DNA from: Clostridia bacterium
GTDB lineage: Bacteria; Bacillota; Clostridia; Christensenellales; UBA1242
Assembly (NCBI GenBank): GCA_017531805.1
Contig: JAFXKG010000003.1
Coordinates: 62,001-126,000 of the forward strand
Reading direction: 5' to 3'
DNA length: 64,000 nt
Shown: positions 61,856-64,000 of the stretch, piece after piece
Layout of the letters: each line of letters starts with the position of its first letter
Position numbering within the stretch: position 1 is the stretch's first letter
Notes under the pieces: model-generated
The model's database searches: none
What the model was told of the DNA's origin: nothing
The model's input: the letters and a program-made list of their open reading frames with translations, nothing else
Made by a program: the position numbers and the translations under genes

Positions 61856-62797
61856 ATGAATAGATATGAAATTAATGAAAATATTGCTAAACAAGCAAAA
61901 GAAATGAATAGTTTTGATGACTATAAAACTAACTCTGCAACAAATGGATATAACAATTATTTGAATAGCTTTGAGCAAGAAGTTGATGAACTTATTAAAA
62001 GATACCCAGATAATATCAATGAAGAAGCATTAGAACTTATAGAATATTACAAAGACAAATACGCAAAGAAATTAGCATTTGCAATTAATAAAAGTAACAG
62101 CATTGAAGCAAGAATGCCTAGCATTATGATTTCAGGTGCTGGAAACTTTAATTTTAGAAAAAAAGAAAAACAAAACAACGCAAGACATAGTTTTTGGGAA
62201 CAATATGGAGATTTGTTTAGCGAAGACAATTATTATATAAATAAGATTAGGAACATAATCACAAATAAAGTTATATTCAGTGATGATGCATTGGCAATTG
62301 AAAAACTTGAAGCAAAGATTGATAAATTAACTGAACTTCAAAACAAAATGAAAAATGTAAATGCTTATTACAAAAAACATAAATCATTAGATGGTTGTGA
62401 AGATATATCTGAACAAAATGCAAGAAAACTATTACAGCATTTAGAAGATTATCCATATTTACAACAACCCTTCCCTTCTTTTGAATTAACTAATAATAAC
62501 GCTAATATTAGAAGATTAAAAGAAAGAGTTGAAAGTTTAAAGAAACTAAAAGAACGTGCAAATACTGAAAATGAAAATAAATATATACAAGTTGATGGCT
62601 TACAAGTAGTTGAAGATGCGACAGATATGAGAATAAGAATTATCTTTGACAATATACCAAATGAAGAAACTAGAACTTTATTAAAAAGTTATGGCTTTAA
62701 ATGGTCGCCTAAAAATAGTGCTTGGCAAAGACAATTAACAGGCAATGGTATTTATTCAACTAAAAGATTGCTAGAAGAATTAAAGGAGAAAAATTAA
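61856..62797 (+). CDS. mobile-element-type protein with C-terminal 'GFKWSPKNSAWQR' domain
   Basis: The 313-residue product is Lys/Asn/Glu-rich with helical and coiled-coil stretches. The last ~55 residues (RIIFDNIPNEETRTLLKSYG, then FKWSPKNSAWQRQL) form a small domain I know as a recurrent C-terminal module of proteins in phages and conjugative elements of gut bacteria. Its function is unknown. AAGGAG precedes the ATG. Confidence 0.7.
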   Translation: MNRYEINENIAKQAKEMNSFDDYKTNSATNGYNNYLNSFEQEVDELIKRYPDNINEEALELIEYYKDKYAKKLAFAINKSNSIEARMPSIMISGAGNFNFRKKEKQNNARHSFWEQYGDLFSEDNYYINKIRNIITNKVIFSDDALAIEKLEAKIDKLTELQNKMKNVNAYYKKHKSLDGCEDISEQNARKLLQHLEDYPYLQQPFPSFELTNNNANIRRLKERVESLKKLKERANTENENKYIQVDGLQVVEDATDMRIRIIFDNIPNEETRTLLKSYGFKWSPKNSAWQRQLTGNGIYSTKRLLEELKEKN

Positions 62798-62798
62798 T

Positions 62799-63743
62799 AT
62801 GAATGTTATAGAAAAGTTTAAAGAATTTTTAGAAAATAATGAAATAAGAGATTTATGGTTTAATAAAAAAGATGTTAGACCAACAAGCTTTGATACTCCC
62901 ATACGATTATTTAAAGTTAATTTTGGTAGATTTGATTATATTTATGGTATAGAAAACATTAGAAACGATAAACCAACTGAATATGGTACTCCATTTTATT
63001 GTGGAGTTGTTGATACAACTGATAATCAATTATATATTCCAACTTACAACATAACTGAATATTATAAAGATGTTAAATACATATCATCAAAAACATTAAC
63101 TCATAAATTAATAGATATGTTGACTCAATCATATGAAGAATTTGCAGAAAATGTTGTTGATGATTTACCAGACGATGCTGTTTACTATAATAAACGCCAT
63201 GCAGAAGATGATTACTATTATGGCAAAAAATTACCTAGAACATATAGTATAAATCTACACGAAAGAAGTATTAATGAATTAATGACTTTTGTGGAAAATC
63301 CTTCTGAATATGTAAAAATTAATATTATGTTATTAGAACAAGATGATAAAAAACTCACCAAACATATAAAAGAACAAAAATTAAAATTAAGATTAGAAAG
63401 TAAATTCTTTAATGAAATTGAAACTTTACCTGAATATCATTATTTAAGATTGGCGAAGAAAATACGAGAAGCAATTCCCCAAAATGCAAAAACCGTCAAT
63501 CTTTTTTATAAATTAAATAATGGTGAAATTTGCGAATGTAAATATGAAACTTCTGGATTAAATTATATGCCTTATGGAATAAATGACACATTGCATTTTA
63601 GCTTTTATAATGCAAACAAACAAGCAAGAGACAAAATCGAAGAAGTTAATGGTCGTAGCAATAATGACTTTTACATTAAAAACATAGAAAAAATAACATA
63701 TAATAGCAAAACATTGTATGAAAAAAATAATGAGGTGAAATAA
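62799..63743 (+). CDS. unknown 314-residue protein
   Basis: I do not recognise it. A mixed alpha/beta protein with Tyr/Asn-rich sequence, no signal or membrane segment. A central basic helix (KKLTKHIKEQKLKLRLESKFF) may bind nucleic acid, but this is a guess. AAAGGAG lies just upstream and the start is 1 nt after the previous stop. The stop overlaps the next start (AATGA). Confidence 0.7.
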   Translation: MNVIEKFKEFLENNEIRDLWFNKKDVRPTSFDTPIRLFKVNFGRFDYIYGIENIRNDKPTEYGTPFYCGVVDTTDNQLYIPTYNITEYYKDVKYISSKTLTHKLIDMLTQSYEEFAENVVDDLPDDAVYYNKRHAEDDYYYGKKLPRTYSINLHERSINELMTFVENPSEYVKINIMLLEQDDKKLTKHIKEQKLKLRLESKFFNEIETLPEYHYLRLAKKIREAIPQNAKTVNLFYKLNNGEICECKYETSGLNYMPYGINDTLHFSFYNANKQARDKIEEVNGRSNNDFYIKNIEKITYNSKTLYEKNNEVK

Positions 63744-63988
63744 TGAAAAACTTAAAAGAATTAAAAGCTTTGTTATCTGCAATACATTGTCTAAACATTA
63801 CAGGACAAAGAGATAAAGATATTACTCTACTCTGTGAATATACATTTAATCGTATATTTGGTGGCACTGCAAATCTATTATCACTTGCTTGTGTTGGCAG
63901 AAAAAAAGATGACATAATGCCTGAAATTGAACAACTATTAAAAGAAGAAACTAAATTTATTGAATATAAGGAGTCAAAAAATGGATAA
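63743..63988 (+). CDS. unknown 81-residue protein
   Basis: A small, mostly helical protein (LKELKALLSAIHCLNITGQRDKDITLLCEYTF). Not recognised. GAGG precedes the ATG. It overlaps the preceding stop by 1 nt and the following start by 8 nt. Confidence 0.65.
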   Translation: MKNLKELKALLSAIHCLNITGQRDKDITLLCEYTFNRIFGGTANLLSLACVGRKKDDIMPEIEQLLKEETKFIEYKESKNG

Positions 63989-64000
63989 AGAACGACTAAA
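63981..64000 (+). CDS. start of a further gene, cut by the window edge
   Basis: ATG at 63981 with AAGGAG 7 nt upstream begins MDKERL and runs off the right edge. Nothing can be said about its product. Confidence 0.55.

Overview
The window is AT-rich (by eye about 30% G+C) bacterial chromosome with Gram-positive signals: strong AGGAGG-type ribosome binding sites, TTGACA/TATAAT promoters, U-tailed hairpin terminators, a glycine T-box riboswitch, an LTA-synthase-type enzyme, and sporulation genes (spoVT, yabP, yabQ, a SpoVB/YabM-type flippase) next to divIC. I infer an uncultured, possibly spore-forming Bacillota of the Clostridia type. The genus cannot be told from the sequence.

Layout. 1-6.85 kb: 5' part of a very large Pmp/GLUG/InlB-repeat surface protein that runs off the left edge. 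7.2-14.6 kb: a DUF3800-like gene; leuS with an unusual leader; a DUF1540 gene; rplI with three small unknown genes; and glyS behind a T-box. 14.6-28.9 kb: a 1229-residue unknown protein, an OLD-family nuclease, a frameshifted P-loop kinase, tRNA-Asn, an LtaS-like transferase, a DUF1858 protein, a membrane protein with nine AT-hooks, a YugP-type protease, alr and queH. 29-39.4 kb: a single 3489-residue lipoprotein. 39.6-50.9 kb: yabP-yabQ-divIC-cmk, a TVP38 protein, a CPBP-CPBP-rlmH-M14 peptidase-tadA chain, HU with a SpoVB/MurJ-like flippase, dus, spoVT and L-lactate dehydrogenase. 51-60.6 kb: tRNA-Arg and a minimal type IV secretion cluster (pilin, unknown membrane-anchored protein, VirB6-like, VirB3/PrgI-VirB4 fusion, divergent VirD4) with no relaxase or integrase in view. 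60.8-64 kb: initiator tRNA-fMet, then a tightly packed set of small unknown genes that looks like the start of an integrated element.

The strongest new observation is the leuS leader. A ten-codon ORF (MNKSLALLLL) with five Leu codons starts exactly where the promoter predicts +1. It is followed by a mutually exclusive hairpin set and a U-tailed terminator. This is the anatomy of ribosome-mediated leucine attenuation, on a leaderless peptide, in a lineage where such genes usually carry T-boxes (as glyS does here). Five more genes (ltaS-like, queH, TVP38, CPBP-1, dus) lack a Shine-Dalgarno and have a -10 box ending 6-7 nt before ATG, suggesting recurrent leaderless initiation. Also notable are a membrane-anchored coiled-coil protein with nine AT-hooks, the type IV secretion cluster bracketed by two diverged copies of a ~55-nt repeat, and a GC-rich island next to tRNA-Asn between two copies of the tRNA 3' end.
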